Source: Flavobacteriales bacterium
Lineage (GTDB): Bacteria > Bacteroidota > Bacteroidia > Flavobacteriales_C > GCA-002722245
NCBI GenBank assembly: GCA_023251095.1
Contig: JAHEZL010000002.1
Span: 124,001-188,000, forward strand
Direction of reading: 5' to 3'
DNA: 64,000 nucleotides
A program made the position numbers and the translations under genes. Positions 18,601 to 26,019 of the stretch are shown piece by piece; the first letter of the stretch is position 1, and the number at the start of each line of letters is the position of its first letter. The notes beneath the pieces are model-generated. The model was given only the letters and a program-made list of their open reading frames with translations, did no database searches and was not told where the DNA came from.

Positions 18601-18632
18601 TAAAAGTAATCCTAATAAAAGGAATTTTCAAA
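18601..18632 (-). promoter_or_regulatory. candidate Bacteroidota promoter of the rfbF operon
   Basis: On the minus strand TTTG (18629-18632) is followed after 20 bases by TACTTTTA (18601-18608). This matches the known Bacteroidota -33 TTTG and -7 TAnnTTTG elements at 7 of 8 positions in the -7 box. Transcription would begin a few bases later, giving a leader of roughly 15-20 nt before the rfbF ATG at 18579. Confidence 0.5.
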
Positions 18633-18720
18633 AACTGTTTAGAGCAGTATTTATAAGCAGGAAAAAAAGTGTTTTTCTCTGAGTAAAAGGGAAAATAAAA
18701 AGGAGATTGTAATAAGCAGA

Positions 18721-19602
18721 TTAGTTCTTAAGCGCCTCGGCACCACCCACAATTTCCAAAATCTCATTGGTAATGGCAGCCTGACGTGCTTTGTTGTATT
18801 GCAACGTAAGATCTTTTGCCATTTGTTTGGCGTTGTCGGTAGCCTTGTGCATGGATGTCATACGGGCACCGTGCTCACCAGCCATTGAATCCAATAAAGC
18901 TTTGTAGAATTGAGTTTTCAAAGATTTAGGAATCATGTTCACTAAAATCTCTTTTTTATCGGGCTCGAAAATATAATCTTTGTTGCTGGCTTTTCCTGCA
19001 TTCAGGGTACTTGGTTGAATAGGAAGGAAAGCTTCGGTTTTCACTACTTGCGTAGCGGCATTTTTGAAAGTATTGTAAACCAATTTTACTTCATCGTATT
19101 TTCCTGATGCAAAATCAGCCATTATTTCTTCAGCGATAGCAGATGCGTTTTGGAAATTTAAAGCGTTGAATATTTCACTTTTGATAGCTGCAACCGGAAT
19201 TCCTCTTCCTTTGAAGAAGTCGCCGGCTTTTTTCCCAACGCATAAAATCGCCACATTTCCTGTAGCATTTAACTCAGCGTATTCCCCTTTTAACAAGGTA
19301 ACAATGTGTTTCGCAATAGAAGAGTTAAAACCACCGCACAAACCACGGTTAGAGGTAACAGCAATGATTAAAACATTTTTTACCGGACGCACTTTAGAAA
19401 ACGTACCACCTTCAATATCATCAGATCCGCCTGAAACATTGCTCAAAATCTCTTGCATTTTTTCAGCGTAAGGTCTCATTTGGGTGATTGCATCCTGAGC
19501 TCTTTTCAATTTCGCAGCCGACACCATTTTCATGGCGCTGGTGATCTGCATCGTTGATTTGATAGATACTATTCTGCTTCTTGTTTCCTTAAGGTTTGCC
19601 AT
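18721..19602 (-). CDS. atpG: F1Fo ATP synthase subunit gamma
   Basis: A 293-aa central-stalk subunit that transmits rotation between the c-ring and the catalytic head. The N-terminal coiled coil MANLKETRSRIVSIKSTMQITSAMKMVSAAKLKRAQ and the C-terminal helix with MTSMHKATDNAKQM and YNKARQAAITNEI are the family hallmarks. The middle contains the conserved TSNRGLCGGFNSSI. It is the last gene of the ATP synthase cluster, 67 nt after atpA. That gap holds direct repeats and a 22-bp palindrome. Subunits beta and epsilon are not in this window, as is common in Bacteroidota, where atpD-atpC are separate. Confidence 0.97.
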   Translation of the reverse strand: MANLKETRSRIVSIKSTMQITSAMKMVSAAKLKRAQDAITQMRPYAEKMQEILSNVSGGSDDIEGGTFSKVRPVKNVLIIAVTSNRGLCGGFNSSIAKHIVTLLKGEYAELNATGNVAILCVGKKAGDFFKGRGIPVAAIKSEIFNALNFQNASAIAEEIMADFASGKYDEVKLVYNTFKNAATQVVKTEAFLPIQPSTLNAGKASNKDYIFEPDKKEILVNMIPKSLKTQFYKALLDSMAGEHGARMTSMHKATDNAKQMAKDLTLQYNKARQAAITNEILEIVGGAEALKN

Positions 19603-19614
19603 ACTTTTATAAAA

Positions 19615-19654
19615 GTTTCAGGTTTAAAGTTTCAGGTTTAAAATTTTAAACCTG
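19615..19654. repeat. direct repeats and 22-bp palindrome between atpA and atpG
   Basis: The 14-mer gtttcaggtttaaa occurs twice in tandem (19615-19628 and 19629-19642). The second copy merges into a perfect 22-bp palindrome at 19633-19654 (CAGGTTTAAAA and its reverse complement). It is located in the transcribed gap between atpA and atpG and could fold into an RNA hairpin. Function is unknown. Confidence 0.75.
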
Positions 19655-19669
19655 GAACTCGAAACAATC

Positions 19670-21250
19670 TTATTTTCCGTATTTGTTAGCCAGTTCTTTA
19701 GCTACTTTAGTCAAAGTATCAACCACTTCATCCGTCAGTTTTCCTGCTTTGATGTCGTTCAATACATTTTTGTGTGTAGCTTCCAGTATGCCTAAATATT
19801 CTTCTTCAAATTCACGTACTTTATTCACAGGCACTTTGCCTAATAAACCGTTTGTTCCTGCGAAAATGATAGCCGCTTGTTTTTCTACTGTCATTGGAGA
19901 ATTCTGACGTTGTTTCAAAATTTCCACGTTACGCGCACCTTTGTCGATAACACCTTTAGTGGTTGCATCTAAATCAGATCCGAATTTCGCGAAAGCTTCT
20001 AACTCGCGGTATTGAGCTTGATCCAACTTCAAGGTACCGGAGATTTTTTTCATCGACTTGATTTGCGCGTTACCACCCACACGAGATACAGAGATACCTA
20101 CGTTGATAGCCGGACGAACACCTGCGTTGAATAAGTTAGACTCCAAAAATATCTGTCCGTCGGTAATAGAAATTACGTTCGTTGGGATATATGCAGAAAC
20201 GTCACCTGCTTGTGTTTCAATGATAGGCAAAGCAGTTAATGAACCACCACCTTTTACCAAATGCTTGATAGAAGCAGGAAGGTCGTTCATGCTTTGAGCA
20301 ATGCTGTCGGATAAATTCACTTTCGCAGCTCTTTCCAGTAATCTGGAGTGCAAGAAGAATACGTCACCAGGATAAGCCTCACGGCCCGGTGGTCTTCTCA
20401 ACAACAAAGAAACCTCACGGTAAGCAACTGCTTGTTTAGATAAATCATCATAAACGATCAAGGCAGGATTTCCTAAATCTCTGAAGAACTCACCGATAGC
20501 AGCACCAGTGAAAGGCGCGTAAAACTGCATCGGAGCAGGCTCAGAAGCGGTAGCGGCAACGATTACAGTGTAAGCCATTGCACCTGCTTCAGTTAATGTT
20601 TGTAAGGTATTTGCAACTGTTGAACCTTTTTGTCCGATAGCTACATATATACAGTATACCGGTTTTCCGGCATCAAAAAATTCTTTTTGGTTGATGATGG
20701 TGTCAATCGCCACAGTTGTTTTTCCTGTTTGACGGTCGCCGATGATCAACTCACGCTGACCTCTTCCTACCGGGATCATCGCGTCAATCGCTTTGATACC
20801 AGTTTGTAATGGCTCATTTACCGGCTGACGGTAGATAACTCCCGGAGCTTTTCTTTCGAGTGGCATTTCGTAAGTATCACCTGTGATCGGACCTTTTCCG
20901 TCGATAGGTTCACCTAAAGTATTTACAACTCTACCTACCATACCAAATCCTGCTTTCACAGAAGCGATCTTGCGGGTTCTTTTTACGGTTGCACCTTCTT
21001 TAATACCTTTAGAGCTACCCAACAATACCAAACCTACGTTGTCTTCTTCAAGGTTTAATACAATGGATTGAAGTCCGTTTTCGAACTCCACTAACTCACC
21101 TGACTGAACATTATTCAAACCGTATACACGGGCAATACCGTCACCGATTTGCAATACTGTTCCTACTTCTTCCAAGTCGGCTTGTGTTTTAAGACCAGAA
21201 ATCTGTTGTCTTAAAATTGCCGATACTTCTGCTGGATTTACTTCTGCCAT
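19670..21250 (-). CDS. atpA: F1Fo ATP synthase subunit alpha
   Basis: A 526-aa non-catalytic alpha subunit of the F1 head, which binds nucleotide and alternates with beta. The Walker A loop [14 protein letters not shown] and Walker B region [16 protein letters not shown] are intact. So is the alpha-specific signature [17 protein letters not shown], with the conserved catalytic-site Arg in SVSRVGG. The N-terminal beta barrel ([20 protein letters not shown]) and C-terminal helical domain are complete. It lies between atpH and atpG on the minus strand. Confidence 0.98.
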   Translation of the reverse strand: MAEVNPAEVSAILRQQISGLKTQADLEEVGTVLQIGDGIARVYGLNNVQSGELVEFENGLQSIVLNLEEDNVGLVLLGSSKGIKEGATVKRTRKIASVKAGFGMVGRVVNTLGEPIDGKGPITGDTYEMPLERKAPGVIYRQPVNEPLQTGIKAIDAMIPVGRGQRELIIGDRQTGKTTVAIDTIINQKEFFDAGKPVYCIYVAIGQKGSTVANTLQTLTEAGAMAYTVIVAATASEPAPMQFYAPFTGAAIGEFFRDLGNPALIVYDDLSKQAVAYREVSLLLRRPPGREAYPGDVFFLHSRLLERAAKVNLSDSIAQSMNDLPASIKHLVKGGGSLTALPIIETQAGDVSAYIPTNVISITDGQIFLESNLFNAGVRPAINVGISVSRVGGNAQIKSMKKISGTLKLDQAQYRELEAFAKFGSDLDATTKGVIDKGARNVEILKQRQNSPMTVEKQAAIIFAGTNGLLGKVPVNKVREFEEEYLGILEATHKNVLNDIKAGKLTDEVVDTLTKVAKELANKYGK

Positions 21251-21362
21251 TTTATAATAGTTATATAATTCGTATTTAAATATTTTCTTTTTTAATTGTA
21301 ATACGTTATACCCATGTAACCTTTATCTCTCTTTGCCACCGTGGTGCTTGGGTATTTCATAA

Positions 21363-21917
21363 TTAAAATTCTGGTATGTAAGGATTGTCGCTGAAATTTC
21401 TTCTTAGTTTTTCTAGTTTTGCTTTAACGCTGGTGTCGATTTGTTTGTCGCCTACTTTTAAAATAAAGCCACCAATCAGTTTAGCGTCGTATTCTTCTAC
21501 AATTTCCACTTCACTGTTGTAAGTTGCTTTCACCAAAGCTTTCACTTTTGATTTAACAGTGTCGCTTACGCCGCTAACAGAGCGGATAACAGTGCGAAGG
21601 ATGTTTTTGTGCTCGTAATATTTTTCAATGAATGAAGCAGCAACATCTTTCAAAATACCTTCTCTTTTTTTAGCTGCTAAAATCAACAGGAAAGACATCG
21701 TCAGTTTGTTTACTTTATCAGCAAAAATTGCTTTCAGGATATCTTGTTTTTTATCGGTTTTTACAACCGGACTCTCCAACAGCAATTGCAAGTCTTTTGA
21801 ATCTTTGCAGATCTTGTGGATCAGTTGCATGTCGGCATACACTTTTTCAATTTCCCCTTTTTCAAGAGAAAGATCGAGAAGTGCTTTTGCGTATCTTATT
21901 GCTGCTCTGGATTGCAT
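21363..21917 (-). CDS. atpH: F1Fo ATP synthase subunit delta (OSCP)
   Basis: A 184-aa peripheral-stalk subunit that joins the b subunits to the top of the alpha/beta head. The N-terminal helical domain (AIRYAKALLDLSLEKGEIEKVYADM) and the C-terminal domain ending EYDAKLIGGFILKVGDKQIDTSVKAKLEKLRR are typical. The Gly-Gly-rich segment IGGFxLxVGDxxxDxS is the family signature. Its start is one base after the stop of atpF, consistent with translational coupling. A 112-base gap separates it from atpA. Confidence 0.95.
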   Translation of the reverse strand: MQSRAAIRYAKALLDLSLEKGEIEKVYADMQLIHKICKDSKDLQLLLESPVVKTDKKQDILKAIFADKVNKLTMSFLLILAAKKREGILKDVAASFIEKYYEHKNILRTVIRSVSGVSDTVKSKVKALVKATYNSEVEIVEEYDAKLIGGFILKVGDKQIDTSVKAKLEKLRRNFSDNPYIPEF

Positions 21918-21918
21918 A

Positions 21919-22416
21919 TTAATTCAAGTTTACGTCTTCTACCAAAGTATCCATTAAAGCTTGTTGCTTGTTTTTGTCGGCCAGTTCATGACCCAAAATT
22001 TTCTCAGAAATCTCAATTGACAAGGCAGCCACTTGATTTTTCAATTCAGTGATGGCTCTTTGTTTTTCAACTTCAATGCTTTTTTTAGCTTCTTCCATGA
22101 TTTTAGTAGCCTCTTTTTTCGCTTGGTTTTTAGCATCACCAACGATAGTATCTTTAGCAGTACGTGCTTCTTTTAAAATGTAGTCGCGTTCTTCACGTGC
22201 TTCTTTTAAAATTTGCTCGTTCTGTGCAGTCAGCTGTTGCATTCTTTGTTCAGCTTCTTTTGCAGAAGACAAAGCTTTTTCAATATTGTCTTCTCTTGTT
22301 TTTACGGCACCCATAATAGGTTTCCATGCGAATTTCCCCAAAAGGAAAAGCAAAATAAAAAACGTTAGAGTTGTCCAAATAATGAGACCGAAATCGGGGG
22401 TTACTAAAGGATTCAT
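21919..22416 (-). CDS. atpF: F1Fo ATP synthase subunit b
   Basis: A 165-aa stator subunit with one N-terminal transmembrane helix (about residues 8-28, LIIWTTLTFFILLFLLGKFAW) followed by a long charged, heptad-rich coiled coil to the C-terminus. The sequence FAWKPIMGAVKTREDNIEKAL just after the membrane helix is characteristic of b subunits. It lies between atpE and atpH; the 84-base gap to atpE contains the terminator-like hairpin at 22452-22488. No b' gene is present, so a b homodimer is expected. Confidence 0.95.
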   Translation of the reverse strand: MNPLVTPDFGLIIWTTLTFFILLFLLGKFAWKPIMGAVKTREDNIEKALSSAKEAEQRMQQLTAQNEQILKEAREERDYILKEARTAKDTIVGDAKNQAKKEATKIMEEAKKSIEVEKQRAITELKNQVAALSIEISEKILGHELADKNKQQALMDTLVEDVNLN

Positions 22417-22451
22417 TTCTTATATCTTTTTATTGTTTTGTTGCATTTTAA

Positions 22452-22488
22452 AAAAGAGCCCGTGGGCCAACCGCTTCCGGGCTCTTTT
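22452..22488 (-). terminator. terminator-like hairpin between atpE and atpF
   Basis: On the minus strand an 11-bp perfect stem (AAAAGAGCCCG with CGGGCTCTTTT; arms 22478-22488 and 22452-22462) with a 15-nt loop is followed by further T residues at 22450-22451. This is the form of an intrinsic terminator. It lies 12 nt after the atpE stop codon and before the atpF start, inside an otherwise continuous operon. Partial termination or protection of the upstream message could raise c-subunit output relative to downstream subunits. Confidence 0.75.
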
Positions 22489-22500
22489 GATTTTTAAGTA

Positions 22501-22731
<231 letters not shown>

Positions 22732-22749
22732 TTAAACAAAAATTACTAA

Positions 22750-23838
22750 TTAATGATGCGCTTCTTCATGATGTTCTTCCATGGCTTGTCCGATGAACAG
22801 AGCACTCAACATCGTGAAAATAAACGCTTGCAACGCCGCTACCAACAATTCTAAAACACTTATGAATAAAGCCATTGGAACCGACATACCGGCCCAGGCT
22901 ACATTTTTTTGCATGAAGATGATGCACATGAAACTCAGGATCACGATGTGACCCGCAGTAATGTTTGCGAACAATCGGATCATCAATGAAAAAGGTTTGC
23001 TGATTACACCAATCAACTCGATAGGAATCATAATAGGGTACAATGCAATAGGCACCGGAGGCATGAAAATGTGTTTCCAATAATCTTTTTTACTTACTGC
23101 TAAAGTGATGATTAAGGTACAAACTGCTAATGTCATGGTGAAAGCGATATTCCCGCTTAAGTTCGCTCCGAAAGGGAAGAAAGGAATCAAGCCCATTAAG
23201 TTATTGATCCAGATGAAGAAGAACACCGTTAATAAATAAGGCATGAACTTCATGTATTTTTTTTCGCCGATGTTTGGAATGGCGATCTCATCTTTTACAA
23301 ATAATACCAAAGGCTCCATGAAAGATTGCAATCCTTTTGGCGCAGAATCCACACCTCTTTTTTTGTATGCTTTTGCAGCACCAATGAATAAAAGGAGAAG
23401 GATGGTAGCCGACAATAACATTGACGCTACATTCTTTGTTATAGATAAATCGAAAGGTTTGTTATTAGAAGGATGTCCTTCAGCGTCGAAATTCAAAGCG
23501 CCGAATTCTGCAGCATATATTTTGTCGTGAACAATTGCGTATTTACCGTCTTCAGTAGTGAGGTATTCTACCGGTTTTCCGTTCACTTCAACAGTGTGTG
23601 CCTGAGTGAATGCATCAGAAGAAAACATTTGAAGTCCGCCATCCACAAGGATTACCGGAAGTGGAATGTGAGAAGCCTCTTCGCCTTCTCCCCACAAATG
23701 CCATTCGTGAGAATCACCGATATGGTGTAAAGTAAACTCGGAAGCATTAAATTTTCCTTCGCTATGACCGGCGTAAGTATTGGTTAAAATACCTGTTAAA
23801 AGTGCCGTTATTAGTAGTATTCTTTTCAAAGTAGTCAT
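22750..23838 (-). CDS. atpB: F1Fo ATP synthase subunit a, with N-terminal extension
   Basis: A 362-aa stator subunit forming the proton half-channels against the c-ring. The essential Arg is in MIRLFANITAGH near residue 285, and helices run from about 130 to 350. The first 125 residues are an extra domain: a signal-peptide-like start (about 1-23), then a polar, His/Glu-rich segment without membrane helices, presumably periplasmic. A long N-terminus of this kind is usual in Bacteroidota. The C-terminal tail is His-rich (EEHHEEAHH). A consensus promoter lies 30-60 bases upstream (23870-23901), so transcription of the structural genes can start here independently of the bactofilin gene. Confidence 0.95.
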   Translation of the reverse strand: MTTLKRILLITALLTGILTNTYAGHSEGKFNASEFTLHHIGDSHEWHLWGEGEEASHIPLPVILVDGGLQMFSSDAFTQAHTVEVNGKPVEYLTTEDGKYAIVHDKIYAAEFGALNFDAEGHPSNNKPFDLSITKNVASMLLSATILLLLFIGAAKAYKKRGVDSAPKGLQSFMEPLVLFVKDEIAIPNIGEKKYMKFMPYLLTVFFFIWINNLMGLIPFFPFGANLSGNIAFTMTLAVCTLIITLAVSKKDYWKHIFMPPVPIALYPIMIPIELIGVISKPFSLMIRLFANITAGHIVILSFMCIIFMQKNVAWAGMSVPMALFISVLELLVAALQAFIFTMLSALFIGQAMEEHHEEAHH

Positions 23839-23869
23839 TTTATTAAAGAAAGCCGCTTAAAATTCAGTG

Positions 23870-23901
23870 CAAAAGTAGAGGATTAATTAACGTCCACCAA
23901 A
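23870..23901 (-). promoter_or_regulatory. consensus Bacteroidota promoter of atpB
   Basis: On the minus strand TTTG (23898-23901), a 20-base spacer, then TACTTTTG (23870-23877) match the -33 TTTG / -7 TAnnTTTG consensus exactly. The expected start is near 23863, giving a leader of about 25 nt to the atpB ATG at 23838. It lies in the 104-base gap that separates the accessory genes from the structural ATP synthase genes. Confidence 0.68.
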
Positions 23902-23942
23902 TTTTAAATAGCATTATTGCAGATTTTTTATTTCCTGCGAAA

Positions 23943-24317
23943 CTAAGCTTGCTTTTTTAATGATTTAATGACCAAAATTAATTCGGTGATCATATAGAGA
24001 AAGTATAGGGAAATAAAGAAAATCATAAAGGCGGCTTCGTCTGCTTTTTCGAGGAAACGTAGCGCGAAAATAAAAAAGCTCCCACCTAAAATTACTTTTA
24101 ATAAACTCTGTCCGAGAAAAATAAATGCGGGTAAAATTTTAGTGAGTTTGGCAGTGAGCTCCACAGAAAAAATAGTGAAAAGCGTGAGCATGAAAATAAC
24201 AAAGTGGGCTGCGATGTATATTTTGCTGCTGAGGGCCGGAAAATAAAAGGCAAACAAGCCATGAAGAACAGCCATCACTACTCCGAAGCCGGAGAAAACG
24301 AGAACGGGCTTAATCAT
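23943..24317 (-). CDS. small four-helix membrane protein of the ATP synthase cluster
   Basis: A 124-aa protein consisting almost only of four predicted transmembrane helices (about residues 5-25, 33-52, 62-85 and 95-117) with a short Lys-rich C-terminus. It overlaps the AtpZ gene by 8 bases and precedes atpB, the place where a small AtpI-like gene is usually found in Bacteroidota. I do not recognise specific residues of AtpI, whose proposed role is c-ring assembly or magnesium supply. Function is inferred from position only. Confidence 0.65.
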   Translation of the reverse strand: MIKPVLVFSGFGVVMAVLHGLFAFYFPALSSKIYIAAHFVIFMLTLFTIFSVELTAKLTKILPAFIFLGQSLLKVILGGSFFIFALRFLEKADEAAFMIFFISLYFLYMITELILVIKSLKKQA

Positions 24318-24528
24318 TTTTAGGGTTGATAAAATCTTTCAGCGCGAAGTACATGCCCATGAAAACGCCTATGAGCGCGAGCACTACTGTCCAGATATTT
24401 TTAGTCTGGTATTTTTCATCCAAAGCCTTTCCTGCCCATACGCCCAAAATGATGGGAATCACCATTTGGAAGGCCATGTTGGAATACTTTAAATAAGCGT
24501 TAGGCTGTTTTTTCTTTGAGGGCTCCAA
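24310..24528 (-). CDS. AtpZ/AtpI-family small membrane protein
   Basis: A 72-aa protein with two transmembrane helices (about residues 18-36 and 44-64) and a basic N-terminus. The segment PIILGVWAGKALDEKYQTKN followed by a second helix is the usual pattern of the AtpZ/AtpI family (putative F0F1 assembly subunit). The chosen start at 24528 overlaps the bactofilin gene by 29 bases. An alternative Met at codon 18 would begin inside the first helix, so the longer form is preferred. It is followed with an 8-base overlap by another small membrane protein gene and then atpB. Confidence 0.8.
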   Translation of the reverse strand: MEPSKKKQPNAYLKYSNMAFQMVIPIILGVWAGKALDEKYQTKNIWTVVLALIGVFMGMYFALKDFINPKND

Positions 24529-24925
24529 GAGTTTTTTCTTCTTTAAATTCTTTTACAACGCCGCCCATTTTGCATGAGCCGGTGAAAGTTGCTCCCGGTT
24601 CAACGGACAATCTACCTGTAGTGATTTCACCGCTTAAGTTGGCGGTAGATTTGAGTTCCAGCAATTCTTTTACAAAGATGGATGATTTGATAACACCTTC
24701 AATTTCTGCGTGGTGGCATCTGATATCACCTTCCACAATCCCTGATTTTCCAACTACTATTTTGCCTTCACAGGTAACAGAACCTTTGATTGTTCCGTCG
24801 ATTCTGATTCCTTTTGAGGAGATGATGTCGCCTTGAAATATTGTGCCTTCTGCAATTTTATCGGCTAAATTTGAATTTGATTCGGTAGATCTTACCATGA
24901 TTTCTTGGTTTTTGCTTTTGAACAT
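24500..24925 (-). CDS. bactofilin (polymer-forming cytoskeletal protein)
   Basis: A 141-aa bactofilin. The core from about residue 20 to 120 is a right-handed beta helix built of short repeats (GTIFQGDIISSKGIRIDGTIKGSVTCEG, GIVEGDIRCHHAEIEGVIKS, ANLSGEITTGRLSVEPGATFTG; quoted in pieces), the DUF583 pattern. Bactofilins polymerise without nucleotide and position enzymes or scaffold cell shape. The gene leads the ATP synthase accessory genes and overlaps AtpZ by 29 bases. This gene order is familiar in Bacteroidota, but why they are coupled is not explained. A -7-like TATTTTTG on the minus strand at 24945-24952 could be its promoter. Confidence 0.9.
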   Translation of the reverse strand: MFKSKNQEIMVRSTESNSNLADKIAEGTIFQGDIISSKGIRIDGTIKGSVTCEGKIVVGKSGIVEGDIRCHHAEIEGVIKSSIFVKELLELKSTANLSGEITTGRLSVEPGATFTGSCKMGGVVKEFKEEKTLGALKEKTA

Positions 24926-24944
24926 AGTGTGAAATTTTGTAGAT

Positions 24945-24952
24945 CAAAAATA
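24945..24952 (-). promoter_or_regulatory. possible -7 box of the bactofilin gene
   Basis: TATTTTTG on the minus strand fits TAnnTTTG and lies 20 bases before the ATG at 24925. No clear TTTG occurs 17-23 bases upstream, so the call is weak. Confidence 0.35.
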
Positions 24953-25000
24953 AGAAAGAAGGGGAGGGATTGGTGTTGAAAAAGAGGAGAGTTTTGAACA

Positions 25001-25064
25001 ATTTTCCACAGATTTCACAGATTTACGCAGATCTGTGTAAATCTGTGAAATCTGCGGGAAAAAT
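25001..25064. repeat. imperfect long palindrome, second CACAGATT-type element
   Basis: The arms (about 25001-25031 and 25032-25064) are nearly reverse complementary with no loop. They contain CACAGATTTCACAGATTTACGCAGA on one side and its slightly changed complement on the other, with two or three mismatches and one extra base. The unit is clearly related to the perfect inverted repeat at 9056-9123. As there, it sits a few bases after a stop codon, here that of the ArgF' gene (stop at 25069-25071). Confidence 0.85.
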
Positions 25065-25068
25065 ATTT

Positions 25069-26016
25069 TTACAGATTTTCCAAAATCCTTTTCAATACTA
25101 CCTGTGCGGAAGTCACACGATTTTTGGCTTCAGGGATAATGATGGAATAATCAGCATCTAAAACTTCATCCGTTACTACTACATTTCTGCGAACAGGAAG
25201 GCAGTGCATGAATTTAGCGTTATTGGTGAGGGCCATTTTTTCTGAAGAAACCGTCCATGCCGGATCGGTGTTCAATATCTGTCCGTAGCTTTGGTACGAC
25301 GACCAGTTTTTGGCGTAAATGAAATCAGCATCTTTAAAAGCGTTGTTCTGATCGTTGGTCACCGTAACACCTTCCATGAATTCAGGAGCGAGTTCATAAC
25401 CTTCGGGATGCGTCACTACAAAATCAACATCGGCATTTTTCATCCATTGTACAAAGCTGTTGGGAACCGCTTGCGGCAATGCTTTCGGATGCGGAGCCCA
25501 GGTCAAAACTACTTTCGGACGCTGTACTTTTTTGTATTCTTCAATAGTGATTAAATCGGCTAAAGATTGCAGCGGATGTAAAGTAGAAGACTCTAAATTC
25601 ACCACAGGAACTCCTGAATATTTCATGAAGCTTTTCAATACTTCTTCGGAATAATCTTTTTTGCGGTCTTTCAATCCGGCGAAGGAGCGAACAGCAATAA
25701 TATCGCAATAAGCGCCCATCACACGGGCGGCATCCTTGATGTGTTCGGCAGCATCACCATTCATGATGGCGCCATCTTCCATTTCCAGCTTCCATCCGTC
25801 AGATCCAACGTTCATCACAATCACGCTCATGCCCAAATTAATGGCTGCTTTTTGTGTACTCAAACGCGTTCTTAAGCTGGAATTGAAAAAAATCAAACCG
25901 ATGGTTTTGCCTTTTCCTAAAGAAGAAAAATTGCTGATCGTTTTTTTCAATTCAATGGCCTCGGCTACTATACCTTTTAAATCGGTAACATCGGATATGG
26001 AGAAAAAATGCTTCAC
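25069..26016 (-). CDS. argF': N-succinylornithine/N-acetylornithine carbamoyltransferase
   Basis: A 315-aa transcarbamylase using carbamoyl phosphate on an N-acylated ornithine in arginine synthesis. The carbamoyl-phosphate loop is F-F-N-S-S-L-R-T-R (residues 43-51), differing from the STRTR of ordinary OTCases. TWAPHPKALPQAVPNSF and FMHCLPVRRNVVVTDEV are typical of the Bacteroidota/Xanthomonas acyl-ornithine enzymes. At the position known to set specificity (Glu92 in Xanthomonas acetylornithine enzyme, Pro90 in the Bacteroides fragilis succinylornithine enzyme) this protein has Ala90 in NGDAAEH. Loss of the Glu favours succinylornithine; this is inference. argH ends 3 nt upstream, so the two form an arginine operon. 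Confidence 0.93.
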   Translation of the reverse strand: MKHFFSISDVTDLKGIVAEAIELKKTISNFSSLGKGKTIGLIFFNSSLRTRLSTQKAAINLGMSVIVMNVGSDGWKLEMEDGAIMNGDAAEHIKDAARVMGAYCDIIAVRSFAGLKDRKKDYSEEVLKSFMKYSGVPVVNLESSTLHPLQSLADLITIEEYKKVQRPKVVLTWAPHPKALPQAVPNSFVQWMKNADVDFVVTHPEGYELAPEFMEGVTVTNDQNNAFKDADFIYAKNWSSYQSYGQILNTDPAWTVSSEKMALTNNAKFMHCLPVRRNVVVTDEVLDADYSIIIPEAKNRVTSAQVVLKRILENL

Positions 26017-26019
26017 TTC

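Noticed and set aside
21251-21362. A regulatory hairpin in the atpH-atpA gap
   Set aside because: ATACCCA and TGGGTAT can pair across about 35 bases, but the inner part folds poorly and there is no T run; I do not consider it supported.
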